64,000 nt of DNA from VRUE01 sp963703895 (GCA_963703895.1 CAVPFX010000002.1:1426001-1490000); one strand, 5' to 3'; numbered from the stretch's first letter, positions 41,663-50,499 are shown. The notes: generated by a model not told the origin, from the letters alone. Numbers and translations: made by a program.

Positions 41663-42658
41663 GTGAAGGTCTTCGTCACGGGAGGAACGGGCTTTATCGG
41701 CGGCGAGGTCGTGCGCCAGCTGCGTGCCCGCGGCGACGAGGTCGTTTGCCTGGTGCGCAGCCCGGAGAAAGCGGCGAAGCTAACCGAGCTGGACTGTGCG
41801 CTGATCAGCGGCGACCTCGGCGATGCCGAGGCGCTGCGCAGCGGCATGCAGGGCTGCGATGGGCTTGTTCACGCGGCAGCGATGTACGAGGTCGGCATCC
41901 CCGAGAAGCAGCACCCGGCGATGTACGAGGCCAACGTGCGCGGCAGCGAGCGCGTCCTGCAGGCAGCGCTGGAAGCGAAGGTGGGCAAGGTCGCCTACGT
42001 CTCGACCGTCGGCATCTTCGGCAACACGCACGGCAAGGTCGTAGACGAGAGCTACGAGCACCCCGGCAAAGAATTCACCTCTTACTACGAGGAGACGAAG
42101 CTCGAGGGGCACCGGATCGCCAAGCGGATGATGGCCGAGGACGGCCTGCCCGCGGTGATCGTCCAGCCCGGCGGCGTCTACGGGCCCGGCGACGAATCGC
42201 AAGTTGCGGACCTGCTGAAGGAATTCTTCGCCGGCAGGCTCTTCTTGCTGCCCTTTCCGGAGCTCGGCATCTGCCTCACCCATGTCGAGGACATCGCCGG
42301 CGGCATCCTGCTCGCTCTCGACAAGGGCGCGAGCGGCGAGACCTACGTGATCAGCGGTCCGGCGACGACGATGCGCGAGGCGATCGACACGATCGCGGCC
42401 GTCAGCGGCCGCAAGGCCCCGAAGCGCAACCTGCCGACATCGCTGATGAAGGCGCTTACCCCGATCGGCCCCCTGGTCGGCAAGATGATGGGCCAGCCGC
42501 CGAACCTGCGCGAGCTGATCTCCACCGCCGACGGAGTCACCTTCTGGGCCAGCTACGAGAAGGCGGGCCGCGAGCTGGGCTACGCGCCCCGCGGTCTCGA
42601 AGAGGGCATCCGCGAGACGCTCGAAGCGGATAACCGCTTCCCCGATCCCGTTGCTTGA
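41663..42658 (+). CDS. NAD-dependent epimerase/dehydratase (extended SDR)
   Basis: A 331-residue extended short-chain dehydrogenase. The cofactor motif is VTGGTGFIGGEVV, and the catalytic Tyr-Lys is in SYYEETKLEGHR after VSTVGIFG. It most resembles the dihydroflavonol-4-reductase/3-beta-HSD-like group, whose substrates are sugars, sterols or aromatics. The start is GTG. It is divergent from hflX (48 bp), and a strong hairpin directly follows its stop. Confidence 0.85.
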   Translation: MKVFVTGGTGFIGGEVVRQLRARGDEVVCLVRSPEKAAKLTELDCALISGDLGDAEALRSGMQGCDGLVHAAAMYEVGIPEKQHPAMYEANVRGSERVLQAALEAKVGKVAYVSTVGIFGNTHGKVVDESYEHPGKEFTSYYEETKLEGHRIAKRMMAEDGLPAVIVQPGGVYGPGDESQVADLLKEFFAGRLFLLPFPELGICLTHVEDIAGGILLALDKGASGETYVISGPATTMREAIDTIAAVSGRKAPKRNLPTSLMKALTPIGPLVGKMMGQPPNLRELISTADGVTFWASYEKAGRELGYAPRGLEEGIRETLEADNRFPDPVA

Positions 42659-42721
42659 GGGAGTCGGGGGAGGGTCTCCCGGAGCAAAAGCGGGGAGGCT
42701 CCGGGACCCTCCCCGACTCCC
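42659..42721 (+). terminator. Long imperfect hairpin after the epimerase gene
   Basis: GGGAGTCGGGG(G)AGGGTC(T)CCGGAGC-type arms (42659-42685 and 42698-42721) form a ~24-bp stem with two bulges around a 12-base loop. It begins at the epimerase stop codon and ends just before the metallo-hydrolase gene. There is no U-tract. It probably ends or stabilises the upstream transcript. Confidence 0.65.
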
Positions 42722-42734
42722 CTAGGCTGCGGCG

Positions 42735-43574
42735 ATGCGTGTAATCGACGTTATGCATTTGGGGCGGCCGCACGTGATCGGCTGCTGGGAGGTTGATGGA
42801 GTCCTGGTCGATCCCGGTCCGCAGTCATCGATGGAGACGCTGCTGGCAGCGCTTGGCGACGAGCAGCCCCGGGCGTTGCTGCTCACCCACATCCACCTCG
42901 ATCACGCGGCGGCAACCGGGGCGCTGGTGCGGCGCTGGCCCGAGCTCGAGGTCTACGTGCACGAGCGCGGTGCACGGCACCTGATCGATCCCTCGAAGCT
43001 GCTCGCCAGCGCCGAGCGCCTCTACGGCGACCAGATGGAGCGCCTCTGGGGCGAGATCGTGCCAGTCCCCGAGGCCAACGTGAGACCCCTTGCCGGTGGC
43101 GAGGACGTACTCGGCATGCGCGTCGCCTACACGCCCGGCCACGCCTCGCACCACGTCTGCTACCTGCACGAGGAGAGCGGCACCGCTTTCGTCGGCGATG
43201 TCGCCGCGGTCCGCATTCCGCCTTCGAACCTCGTCGTCCCCCCCACCCCGCCGCCCGACATCGACGTCGAGACCTGGCTCGACTCGATCGCGACGGTCGA
43301 ATCGTGGCGCCCCGAGCGCCTCGCCCTCACCCACTTCGGCCAGGTCGACGGTCCGCTCGAGCACCTCCAGGTGGTCAGGAGCCGGCTGCGCGAAGAGGCC
43401 GACCTGGCCCGCGAATTCTCCGAGCAGGACTACGAGCGCCATCACCGCGCCCTGGTCGCCGAGAGCGTCGACCCGGAGACAGCCGAGGAGCTGATTCAGT
43501 GCGTGCCGCCGCAGTACCAGTGGCGCGGCCTCAACCGCTACTGGGCAAAGCGCGAGGAGAACGCGACCGCGTAA
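42735..43574 (+). CDS. Metallo-beta-lactamase-fold hydrolase
   Basis: A 279-residue MBL-fold enzyme. The dinuclear metal motif is THIHLDHAAATG, with further ligands in YTPGHASHHVCYL and the Asp in FVGDVAAV. The last His may be in LTHFGQVDG. The C-terminal ~70 residues are helical, as in glyoxalase-II-like or thioesterase-like members. No signal peptide is visible. The substrate is unknown. It stands between two hairpin- or promoter-type gaps and is probably monocistronic. Confidence 0.85.
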   Translation: MRVIDVMHLGRPHVIGCWEVDGVLVDPGPQSSMETLLAALGDEQPRALLLTHIHLDHAAATGALVRRWPELEVYVHERGARHLIDPSKLLASAERLYGDQMERLWGEIVPVPEANVRPLAGGEDVLGMRVAYTPGHASHHVCYLHEESGTAFVGDVAAVRIPPSNLVVPPTPPPDIDVETWLDSIATVESWRPERLALTHFGQVDGPLEHLQVVRSRLREEADLAREFSEQDYERHHRALVAESVDPETAEELIQCVPPQYQWRGLNRYWAKREENATA

Positions 43575-43639
43575 GCGGTAGCGTGTTCTGGCCCGTTTGG
43601 GTACGGGCCGTTTCGTCAGTCAATCAAGGGAGAGCCAAA

Positions 43640-44497
43640 GTGAGACCGAGGCCGTGCGCCAGTCGATTTTCATTCCGCGTTGCTGCCAGCTTCGCCTTTT
43701 TCGTTCTAGCCGCACTCGGTGTCACGGCTTGCGGCAGCAGCGGTGAGGAGGCGCAGTCGCTGACTTTCACGATCAGCGATGACGGCAAGGCGACGAAGAT
43801 CGACGGGCCCAGCAGTGCCGAGACAGGCCTGGCCGAAATCACTTTGAAGAACGATGGAAAAGCCAATGGCGAAATGCAGCTCGTGCGAGTCGAGGGCGAT
43901 CACTCGGCCGAGGAAGCGATCAAAGGGCTGAGTGCGGCAACGCAAGGACAGGCCTTTCCCGACTGGTTCTTCGCCGCCGGTGGCGTCGGCAGCACAGCCC
44001 CAGGAAAGAGCAAGACCGTGACCCAAGTGCTTGAGCCCGGCACCTACTACGCCTTCGAAACCGAAAGCGAAGGCGAACCCAAGCCCACGTCGATCCCGGC
44101 GATCGAGGTCAGCGGCGAGCCTTCGGATGAGACGGTGGAAGCGGACGAGACGGTCGATGCCTTCGACTACGGCTTCAAAAGCCAGCAGCTCTCATCGGGC
44201 AAGACGGAGATCGCCTTCGACAACACCGGCGCACAGCCCCACCATCTGCTCGCCGCGCCGCTGCTTGGAGACAGCACGGCCGAGGATGTGGAACGCGCCT
44301 TCAAGAGCAACAAAGGCAAACCGCCCTTCGATGAAAAGAACTTCCAGTCGACCGCAGTGCTCGAAGGGGGCGAAGACCAGTTGGTGACCCTCGACCTCAA
44401 ACCCGGTCGCTACGTGTTTTTCTGTTTCGTCACCGACCGCCAAGGCGGCTCGCCGCACGCCCTCAAAGGCATGGTCGACGAAATCGAGGTCAAGTAG
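43640..44497 (+). CDS. Lipoprotein with C-terminal cupredoxin-like domain
   Basis: A 285-residue predicted lipoprotein. The GTG at 43640 follows AAGGGAGAG and gives a signal ending in the lipobox LGVTAC (Cys31). Two beta-rich halves follow. The C-terminal one contains AQPHHLLA and YVFFCFVTDRQGGSPHALKGM, a His/Cys/His/Met pattern like blue-copper ligands. It may carry or transfer electrons at the membrane surface. Copper binding is inferred from the pattern, not shown. Confidence 0.7.
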   Translation: MRPRPCASRFSFRVAASFAFFVLAALGVTACGSSGEEAQSLTFTISDDGKATKIDGPSSAETGLAEITLKNDGKANGEMQLVRVEGDHSAEEAIKGLSAATQGQAFPDWFFAAGGVGSTAPGKSKTVTQVLEPGTYYAFETESEGEPKPTSIPAIEVSGEPSDETVEADETVDAFDYGFKSQQLSSGKTEIAFDNTGAQPHHLLAAPLLGDSTAEDVERAFKSNKGKPPFDEKNFQSTAVLEGGEDQLVTLDLKPGRYVFFCFVTDRQGGSPHALKGMVDEIEVK

Positions 44498-44501
44498 CCC
44501 G

Positions 44502-45671
44502 CTACGAGAGGTGCTCGCGCATGCGCTCGACGGCCTCGGCGATGCGGTCGTCGGGCGTGGTCAGCGAGATGCGGAAGAAGCCCTCGCCGCTGGGCCCGTA
44601 CATCGAGCCCGGTGAGACGACCACGGCGGCGTCTTCCAGCACCAGCTCGGAGAAGGAGGTCGAGGTGTGGCCCTCGGGAACCGGTGCCCAGACGTAGATC
44701 GTGCCCTTCGGCGTGCTCACCTCGACGCCGATCTCGCGCAGGGCGTTGACGACCAGGTCGCGGCGGCGAACGTAGGTTTCGTTCATCCGCGCCAGCGGTC
44801 CGGCGGGGCCCTGCAGAGCAGCGACCCCGGCCATCTGCACGGCCTCGAAGAGGCCTGAGTCGACGTTGGTCTTCAGTCGCCAGTAGGTCTGAACCGCCTC
44901 GGCGTTGCCGAGGATCGCGGCGCAGCGCCAGCCGGTCATGTTGAAGCCCTTGGAGAGGGAGAAGACCTCGACCCCGACCTCCTTGGCGCCTGGCGTGGCG
45001 AGGAAGCTCGGCGCCACGTAGCCATCGTAAGTTGTCTCCGAGTAGGCGTTGTCGTGGACGACGAGGATCTCGTGCTCGCGGGCGAAGGAGACGACCATCT
45101 CGAAGAAGCCCTCGGGGACGACTGCCCCGGTCGGGTTGTTGGGGAAGTTGATGAACATCAGCCGCGCCTTGGCCGCGACGTCAGCCGGGACGGCGCTGAG
45201 GTCGGGGGCAAAGCCAAGCTCGGGCACCAGCGGCAGCAGCTCGGGCGTAGCTCCGGCGAGGATCGGGCCGCCGGTATAGACCGGGTAGCCGGGGTCAGAA
45301 GCGAGCGCGACGCCGCCGGGGTCGAGGAAGGCGAAGCAGAGGTTGTAGATGCACTCCTTGGCGCCGATCGCCGGAATCACCTCGCTTTCGGGGTCGATCT
45401 CAACCCCAAAGCGGCGGTCGTAGAACTCGGCGAAGGCCCGGCGGAACTCCTCGCGGCCGCGGTTGCTGGGGTACTTCTGGTTGCCGTTCTCGGCCACCGC
45501 CCCCTGCATCGCCGAGACGACGTGCGGGTAAGTCGGTTCGTCGGGATCGCCGATGCCGAGACTGATCACGTCGATGCCGGCAGCGCGCTTGTCGGCAATG
45601 CGTCGCTCCAGCTCCTGGAACATGTACGGAGGCATCGCCTCCAGCCGCTTCGATGGATCTGAGATCGCCAT
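44502..45671 (-). CDS. dapL: LL-diaminopimelate aminotransferase-like PLP enzyme
   Basis: A 389-residue fold-type I aminotransferase. The PLP lysine is K241 in SLSKGFNMTGWR. NFPNNPTGA, HDNAYSETTYDG and the N-terminal SLGIGDPDEPTYPHV match DapL-type enzymes, which convert tetrahydrodipicolinate directly to LL-DAP. It lies 12 bp downstream of dapF, and dapA and dapB are at 60 kb, which supports this role. N-succinyl-DAP aminotransferase (DapC) is the alternative; no dapD or dapE is in the window. Confidence 0.8.
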   Translation of the reverse strand: MAISDPSKRLEAMPPYMFQELERRIADKRAAGIDVISLGIGDPDEPTYPHVVSAMQGAVAENGNQKYPSNRGREEFRRAFAEFYDRRFGVEIDPESEVIPAIGAKECIYNLCFAFLDPGGVALASDPGYPVYTGGPILAGATPELLPLVPELGFAPDLSAVPADVAAKARLMFINFPNNPTGAVVPEGFFEMVVSFAREHEILVVHDNAYSETTYDGYVAPSFLATPGAKEVGVEVFSLSKGFNMTGWRCAAILGNAEAVQTYWRLKTNVDSGLFEAVQMAGVAALQGPAGPLARMNETYVRRRDLVVNALREIGVEVSTPKGTIYVWAPVPEGHTSTSFSELVLEDAAVVVSPGSMYGPSGEGFFRISLTTPDDRIAEAVERMREHLS

Positions 45672-45683
45672 GGGCGCGGAAAT

Positions 45684-46529
45684 CTAGCCGTCCAAGGCGG
45701 CGAGTGCGGCGAGCAGCTCCGCCGAGAGCGCGCCTGAGCAGATTGGCTCGGCCCAACCGCTCAGGGTCAGGTCGAGATCGGATGAGATCTCCACCTCGAG
45801 CTCGCCGCCGTCGAGCTCGACCGTTATCGGGCTGGGCGCACCGCTGAGGAAAGCCGTTACCGCGGCGCCACTGGCGCCGGTGCCGGAGGAGAGCGTCTCC
45901 CCTACGCCGCGCTCAAATATCCGCGCCCGCACCCGGCTGCCGTCGACGCGCAGGAAGGAGACGTTTGTGCGATTGGGAAAGAGTGCGCTGGCTTCGATCG
46001 CGGGCCCGATCTCCCCCAGGTCGAGCGCCTCGAGCTCGTCGCCGACGACGATCGCACACTGCGGATTGCCGATCGAGACGTGCTGGAAGGCCCACTCGCG
46101 GCCAGCGCTCTCGACCGTGCCGCGCCCGTCCTCGCCGCCCGAGGGAAAGTCCTTCGAGGTCGTGCTCGCTCTCCCCATCTCCACCGAGCAGGTCCGTTCC
46201 GAGGCGATCGTCGGAGTCACGGGCCCCGCCGCGGTGAGGATCGAGAAGGTGTCCGCGTCGGTCCAGCCCTTGCGGCGCAGGTAGAGGATCGCCTCGCGCG
46301 CCCCGTTACCCGAGAGCTCCGCCTCTGAGCCGTCAGGATTGAAGATCCGCAGCGAAGCGACGTACTCGGGGTCCTCACTGCGCGAGAGCAGCAGCACCCC
46401 ATCGGAGCCGAGCCCGAAATGCGGATCGCAGATCAGCCGCACCCGCGCCGCGCTCAGCTCCCAAGCGAGCTCCTCCGCCTCGACGATCAGGTAGTCGTTG
46501 CCCAGTGCCTGCCACTTCTCGAATCGCAC
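45684..46529 (-). CDS. dapF: Diaminopimelate epimerase homologue lacking both catalytic cysteines
   Basis: The 281-residue protein has the two-lobed DapF fold: MRFEKWQALGNDYLIV, FGLGSDGVLLL, NPDGSEAELSGNGAR and GVGETLSSGTGAS. DapF normally uses two cysteines to interconvert LL- and meso-DAP. Here both are serine: S73 (codon TCG) in ELSGNGAR and S215 (codon TCC) in LSSGTGA. All surrounding glycines and asparagines are kept. Position between dapL and miaA supports the DAP pathway. It may work by an altered mechanism or be inactive; other loci could compensate. Confidence 0.85.
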   Translation of the reverse strand: MRFEKWQALGNDYLIVEAEELAWELSAARVRLICDPHFGLGSDGVLLLSRSEDPEYVASLRIFNPDGSEAELSGNGAREAILYLRRKGWTDADTFSILTAAGPVTPTIASERTCSVEMGRASTTSKDFPSGGEDGRGTVESAGREWAFQHVSIGNPQCAIVVGDELEALDLGEIGPAIEASALFPNRTNVSFLRVDGSRVRARIFERGVGETLSSGTGASGAAVTAFLSGAPSPITVELDGGELEVEISSDLDLTLSGWAEPICSGALSAELLAALAALDG

Positions 46530-46538
46530 GCGGGCAGC

Positions 46539-47270
46539 TTATTCGCCCACCGCGTCGGCGATCGCGGCGGCGACCCCGGCATCGGGGCGGTCCGTGCGGT
46601 CGATCCAGCGCAGGTTTGGGACCTTGCGCATCCAGGTCAGCTGGCGCCGGGCGTAGTTGCGCGAGCGCTGCTGCATCCGCTCGAGGTCGCCGCTGAGAAC
46701 CTCGTCGAAACCGAGCGCCTTGCGCGCGGTGCGCGATGGGCCTGCCCGCTCGGCCCTTTCGACCTCCTCGCGGGCGCCCGCGGCGACGATCGCCTCCGTG
46801 CGCGCATCGATCCGTTCGTACAGTTGCTCCCGGTCCATATCGAGGCCGAAGATCGACGTCGGATGCCGCGTCTGCGGCGACCACAGCTCGGAATCCTCGG
46901 ATTCCGGCGGCGCCTTGACCAACGAGAGCTCACCCAGCGCGGCTCGCAGGTAGAGGCCCGTTCCCCCCACCACGATCGGCCTGTGGCCAGCCTCCAGGGC
47001 CGCATCGACCTCCGCGTGAGCCAGGGGCATGTAATCCCCCACCGAGAACGGCTGCGTCACCGGCACGAACCCCACCAATCTGTGCTCCAAGCGCGCTTGC
47101 TGCTCGGCCGAGGCGACCCCGGTGAGCACCGACAGGCCCTCGTAGACCTGGAGCGCGTCGCAGGAGATCGCAACTGGATCCTCGCCGCGCTCGCGCAGTT
47201 GCTCGGCCAGCGCGATCGCCACCCCGGTCTTGCCGACCCCGGTGGGGCCAAAGATCGCGACTACATCCAT
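46539..47270 (-). CDS. miaA: tRNA dimethylallyltransferase
   Basis: Adds a dimethylallyl group to A37 of tRNAs reading U-initial codons. The ~243-residue protein has the P-loop GPTGVGKTG, the DALQVYEGLSVLTG region, VVGGTGLYLRA and the C-terminal RRQLTWMRKVPNLRWID. It is shorter than the usual ~300 residues because part of the middle (tRNA-contacting) region is reduced. The ATG at 47270 is preferred to a GTG 15 bases upstream. It follows miaB, whose product modifies the same base. Confidence 0.9.
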   Translation of the reverse strand: MDVVAIFGPTGVGKTGVAIALAEQLRERGEDPVAISCDALQVYEGLSVLTGVASAEQQARLEHRLVGFVPVTQPFSVGDYMPLAHAEVDAALEAGHRPIVVGGTGLYLRAALGELSLVKAPPESEDSELWSPQTRHPTSIFGLDMDREQLYERIDARTEAIVAAGAREEVERAERAGPSRTARKALGFDEVLSGDLERMQQRSRNYARRQLTWMRKVPNLRWIDRTDRPDAGVAAAIADAVGE

Positions 47271-47318
47271 GCGCCGAGCATCCACGGAAAAGCCGAGAGA
47301 GCCAGGCCCGTCGCCCTC

Positions 47319-48641
47319 TCAACCAACCCGACTAAGAAGCCTCTCCGTGCCCATCAGCGTCTGTGAGGTGGCCGACTCGATCTCGACGATGACGAGCTCC
47401 CCGGGCTGCGCCGTCCCCTCGAAGTTCACGGCCTTGTTGTGGCGGCTCCTGCCGCGCAGCCGCGTCTCGTCCGTGCGGCTGGTTCCTTCGACCAGCACCT
47501 CGATCTCGCGGCCGACGAATCGCTGCGCCCGCTCGGCGGCGCGTCGCTGCACCACCTCCACCAGGCGTTCCATCCGCTCGACCTTGACCGGGTGCGGGAT
47601 CTGGTCGCCGAAGTCCGCCGCCTCCGTTTCCCGCCGCGGCGAGAAGACAAAGGTGAAGGCACTGTCGTAAGCGACCTCCTCGGCCACTTCCAGCGTCTGC
47701 TCGAAATCGGCCTCGCTCTCACCCGGGAAGCCGACGATGATGTCGGTGGTGATCGCGCAGTCGGGGACGTGCTCGCGGATCAGCGAGACGCGATCCATGT
47801 AGCGCTGGCGGTCGTAGGTGCGCCGCATGCGCTTGAGGACGGCGCTGGAGCCCGATTGCAGTGGCAGGTGGATGTGCTCGCAGACCGAGGGAAGATCGGC
47901 GTGGGCGCGGATCACGTCCTCCTTCATGTCCTTCGGGTGTGGGCTGGTGTAGCGGATGCGCTCGATCCCGTCGATCGCGTCGACCAGGCCGAGCAGCTCG
48001 GCGAAGCCGATCCGGCTCTCCCGCGGCAAATCTCGGCCGTAGCTGTTGACGTTCTGGCCCAACAGCGTCACCTCGCGCACCCCGTCGGCGGCAAGCGCCT
48101 TGGCCTCGGTGACCAGCTCGGCCGGGTCGCGGCTGACCTCTCGCCCCCGGGTCGAGGGAACGATGCAGTAGGCGCACTTGCAATTGCAGCCCTGGGAGAC
48201 CTGCAGCCACCCCTGGAACTCGCGCACGCGGCGACTCGGCAGGTGGCCGGAGAAATCCTCGAACTCGAAGTAGCCCTGGGCGCTGAGCGAGTCGGAGTTG
48301 AGGAACTCGGCCAACTTGTGGATCTGCCCCGGCCCAAAGGCGACGTCGACGAAGGGGAAGCGCTGGAAGACCTCGTCCTTGACCGACTGCGCCCAACAGC
48401 CCCCCACGCCGACGATCCGGTCGGGGAATTCGGACTTGAGCCGCTTTGCCTCACCGAGGCGGGCGATGAAACGGTTATCCGCCGACTCCCGGATCGAGCA
48501 GGTGTTGAAGAGAATCAGGTCCGCGTCATCGTGGCTCTCGGCCTCTTCATAGCCAAGCGACTCGAGCATCCCCTGCATCCGCTCGGAGTCATGCACGTTC
48601 ATCTGACAGCCGAACGTAGTGACGTGGTACCGCTTCCCCAT
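47319..48641 (-). CDS. miaB: tRNA-2-methylthio-N6-dimethylallyladenosine synthase
   Basis: A 440-residue radical-SAM methylthiotransferase that completes the ms2i6A37 modification begun by MiaA. The N-terminal MTTase domain has three cysteines (TFGCQMN, NTCSIRE, GGCWAQ). The radical-SAM CxxxCxxC is in GCNCKCAYCIVPSTRG. A TRAM domain forms the C-terminus. ATG start. A dispersed element A separates it from the cupredoxin gene upstream. Confidence 0.95.
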   Translation of the reverse strand: MGKRYHVTTFGCQMNVHDSERMQGMLESLGYEEAESHDDADLILFNTCSIRESADNRFIARLGEAKRLKSEFPDRIVGVGGCWAQSVKDEVFQRFPFVDVAFGPGQIHKLAEFLNSDSLSAQGYFEFEDFSGHLPSRRVREFQGWLQVSQGCNCKCAYCIVPSTRGREVSRDPAELVTEAKALAADGVREVTLLGQNVNSYGRDLPRESRIGFAELLGLVDAIDGIERIRYTSPHPKDMKEDVIRAHADLPSVCEHIHLPLQSGSSAVLKRMRRTYDRQRYMDRVSLIREHVPDCAITTDIIVGFPGESEADFEQTLEVAEEVAYDSAFTFVFSPRRETEAADFGDQIPHPVKVERMERLVEVVQRRAAERAQRFVGREIEVLVEGTSRTDETRLRGRSRHNKAVNFEGTAQPGELVIVEIESATSQTLMGTERLLSRVG

Positions 48642-48670
48642 GCCTCAGAGGGTACTCACGGTGCGAGAGG

Positions 48671-48742
48671 CAAGCAGTTCAAGGACGCAGGGAGCGAAGC
48701 GTGCTCTGCACGTGAGCGACCGAGGACGCAGAAATGCGCCGC
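48671..48742 (-). repeat. Dispersed post-stop element A, copy 3
   Basis: Read on the reverse strand it starts right at the stop of the cupredoxin gene with GGCGGCGCATTT, then TGCGTCCTCGGTCGCTC, an ACGTGCAGAGCACG core and CTCCCTGCGTCCTTGAACTG. Similarity to the copy at 6201-6272 extends across the whole element. Orientation is sense relative to the upstream gene, as in the other two copies. Confidence 0.75.
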
Positions 48743-49348
48743 CTATCGAACCGTGAGTACGCCTTCCATGCCGGCTTCGGCGTGACCCGGGACCGTGCAG
48801 AGGAAGGCGTAGGTGCCGGGGGCGAGGTCGGCGCTGACCGAGGTCTTGCCTTCGGTGATGGTTTCGGAGGCGGCGATCTCTTTCCCGTCCTGCTCGATCG
48901 CGACGTTGTGTTCAAGCGCGGCCGGATTGTCGAAGTCGATCGTCACTTTGCCCGGCTTGCTGGTCAGGCTGGTCGTGTCGAAGACGAGATCGCTCGGCGA
49001 GGCGGCAAGCTGAAGGGTGCCGCCGGGGCCCTGGGCCGCGGCCTGCGGCTCTTCGGTGGCCTTTCCGCCGCCCTCTTCATCCCCCGCCTCGGGCTGCACC
49101 GGCTCGGCCTCCTCCTCTTCGTTCTCGTTGCTCGCCTCGGTGAGCTCCGCCGCCTTTGCCGCCTCCTCGTCCTGGGCGTGCAGAACGGAGAAGGTGGCGC
49201 TGGCGCCGACGAGAACGACGAACCAGAGGGCCACAAGCGGCGCGGCTTTGCCCGGGAAGCTCTTGACCCGAAGGCCGATGAAGCTGATCGCGACCGCGGA
49301 GACCGCGAGCGCGATCCCGCAGATGTAGAAGAGGTCGCCGTTGCTCAT
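48743..49348 (-). CDS. Membrane-anchored cupredoxin
   Basis: A 201-residue protein with two N-terminal transmembrane helices (about 7-25 and 37-58), a Glu-rich linker and a C-terminal plastocyanin-like domain. The copper ligands are visible: His in ALEHNVAIEQ, then Cys, His and Met in YAFLCTVPGHAEAGMEG. It likely shuttles electrons outside the membrane. Its ATG overlaps the recA stop (as that frame reads), although a frame correction in recA would leave a ~40-bp gap. Confidence 0.85.
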   Translation of the reverse strand: MSNGDLFYICGIALAVSAVAISFIGLRVKSFPGKAAPLVALWFVVLVGASATFSVLHAQDEEAAKAAELTEASNENEEEEAEPVQPEAGDEEGGGKATEEPQAAAQGPGGTLQLAASPSDLVFDTTSLTSKPGKVTIDFDNPAALEHNVAIEQDGKEIAASETITEGKTSVSADLAPGTYAFLCTVPGHAEAGMEGVLTVR

Positions 49349-50484
49349 CGTGCGGCCGGAATCCTATCCACGAGTGACGCAGGCGCCGTCAGGCAGCCTG
49401 CGCCTCCGCAACCGGCGGTGCCTGCTCCGCGAGCCTCAGCCGGCGTGACCTCGTCGCCGATGCCGAGTGCGGTGCGGACCTTGGCCTCGATCTCGCTGGC
49501 GACATCGGGGTTCTCGGCGAGGAACTGCTTGGCGTTGTTACGACCCTGACCGAGGCGCGTCTCGCCGTAGGAGAAGAAGGCCCCCGACTTGCGGACGATG
49601 TCGTGCTCGATGCCAAAGTCCAAGAGCTCGCCTTCGCGCGAGATCCCCTGGCCGTACTCAATCTCGAACTCGGCCTGGCGGAAGGGTGCGGCGCACTTGT
49701 TCTTGACCACTTTCACACGCACCCGGTTGCCGACCGCCTCGGTGCCGTCCTTGAGGGTCTCGATACGGCGGATGTCGAGGCGCTGCGAAGCGTAGAACTT
49801 CAGCGCCCGGCCACCCGGTTGGGTCTCCGGCGAGCCGAACTGGACACCGACCTTTTCGCGGATCTGGTTGGTGAAGACGCAGACCGTGTTGGTGCGGTTG
49901 AGGTTGCCGGCGAGCTTGCGCATCGCCTGCGACATCAGCCGTGCCTGCAAGCCGACGGTCGTGTCGCCGATCTGGCCGTCCAGCTCGGCCTTCGGCGTCA
50001 GTGCCGCGACCGAGTCGATCGCGACCACGTCGACCGCGGCCGAGGCGATCAGGCGGTCGGCGATCTGCAGCGCCTGCTCGCCGTAATCGGGCTGGGAGAC
50101 GAGCAGCTCGTCGGTGTCGACGCCGATCGCCCGCGCGTAAATCGGGTCCATCGCGTGCTCGGTGTCGATGAAGACGCAGACTCCGCCCTTGGCCTGGGCC
50201 TCGGCGATGATGTGGTAGATCAGCGTCGTCTTACCCGAGGACTCGGGGCCGAAGATCTCGACGATCCTGCCCCGGGGCACGCCGCCGATGCCGAGCGCCA
50301 GATCAAGCGCCACTGCACCGGTCGGGATCGCTTCGACCGGCAGCTTGCTGTCGGCGCCGAGCCGCATCAGCGAACCCGCCCCAAAATCGCGCTCGATCTG
50401 GGTTACCGCGGCCTCGAGGGCCGCGTCCTTGGCCTTGGCTTCCTTCGCCGAGACATCGTTCAAAGGCGTCTTCTTGTCTGCCAT
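49345..50484 (-). CDS. recA: Recombinase RecA with doubtful C-terminal frame
   Basis: Homologous recombinase and LexA co-protease. The core is complete: Walker A GPESSGKTT, VFIDTEHAMDP, FTNQIREKVGV and GSPETQPGGRALKFYAS. As read it is 379 residues and ends in an odd Gly/Cys-rich tail (GAGTAGCGGAGCLTA). One base less near 49427 gives the more usual acidic ending AEQAPPVAEAQAA with a TGA at 49389-49391. That alternative probably reflects the true protein. It follows thpR and cinA in the classical order. Confidence 0.93.
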   Translation of the reverse strand: MADKKTPLNDVSAKEAKAKDAALEAAVTQIERDFGAGSLMRLGADSKLPVEAIPTGAVALDLALGIGGVPRGRIVEIFGPESSGKTTLIYHIIAEAQAKGGVCVFIDTEHAMDPIYARAIGVDTDELLVSQPDYGEQALQIADRLIASAAVDVVAIDSVAALTPKAELDGQIGDTTVGLQARLMSQAMRKLAGNLNRTNTVCVFTNQIREKVGVQFGSPETQPGGRALKFYASQRLDIRRIETLKDGTEAVGNRVRVKVVKNKCAAPFRQAEFEIEYGQGISREGELLDFGIEHDIVRKSGAFFSYGETRLGQGRNNAKQFLAENPDVASEIEAKVRTALGIGDEVTPAEARGAGTAGCGGAGCLTAPASLVDRIPAAR

Positions 50485-50499
50485 CTTTTCTCTCTCACC

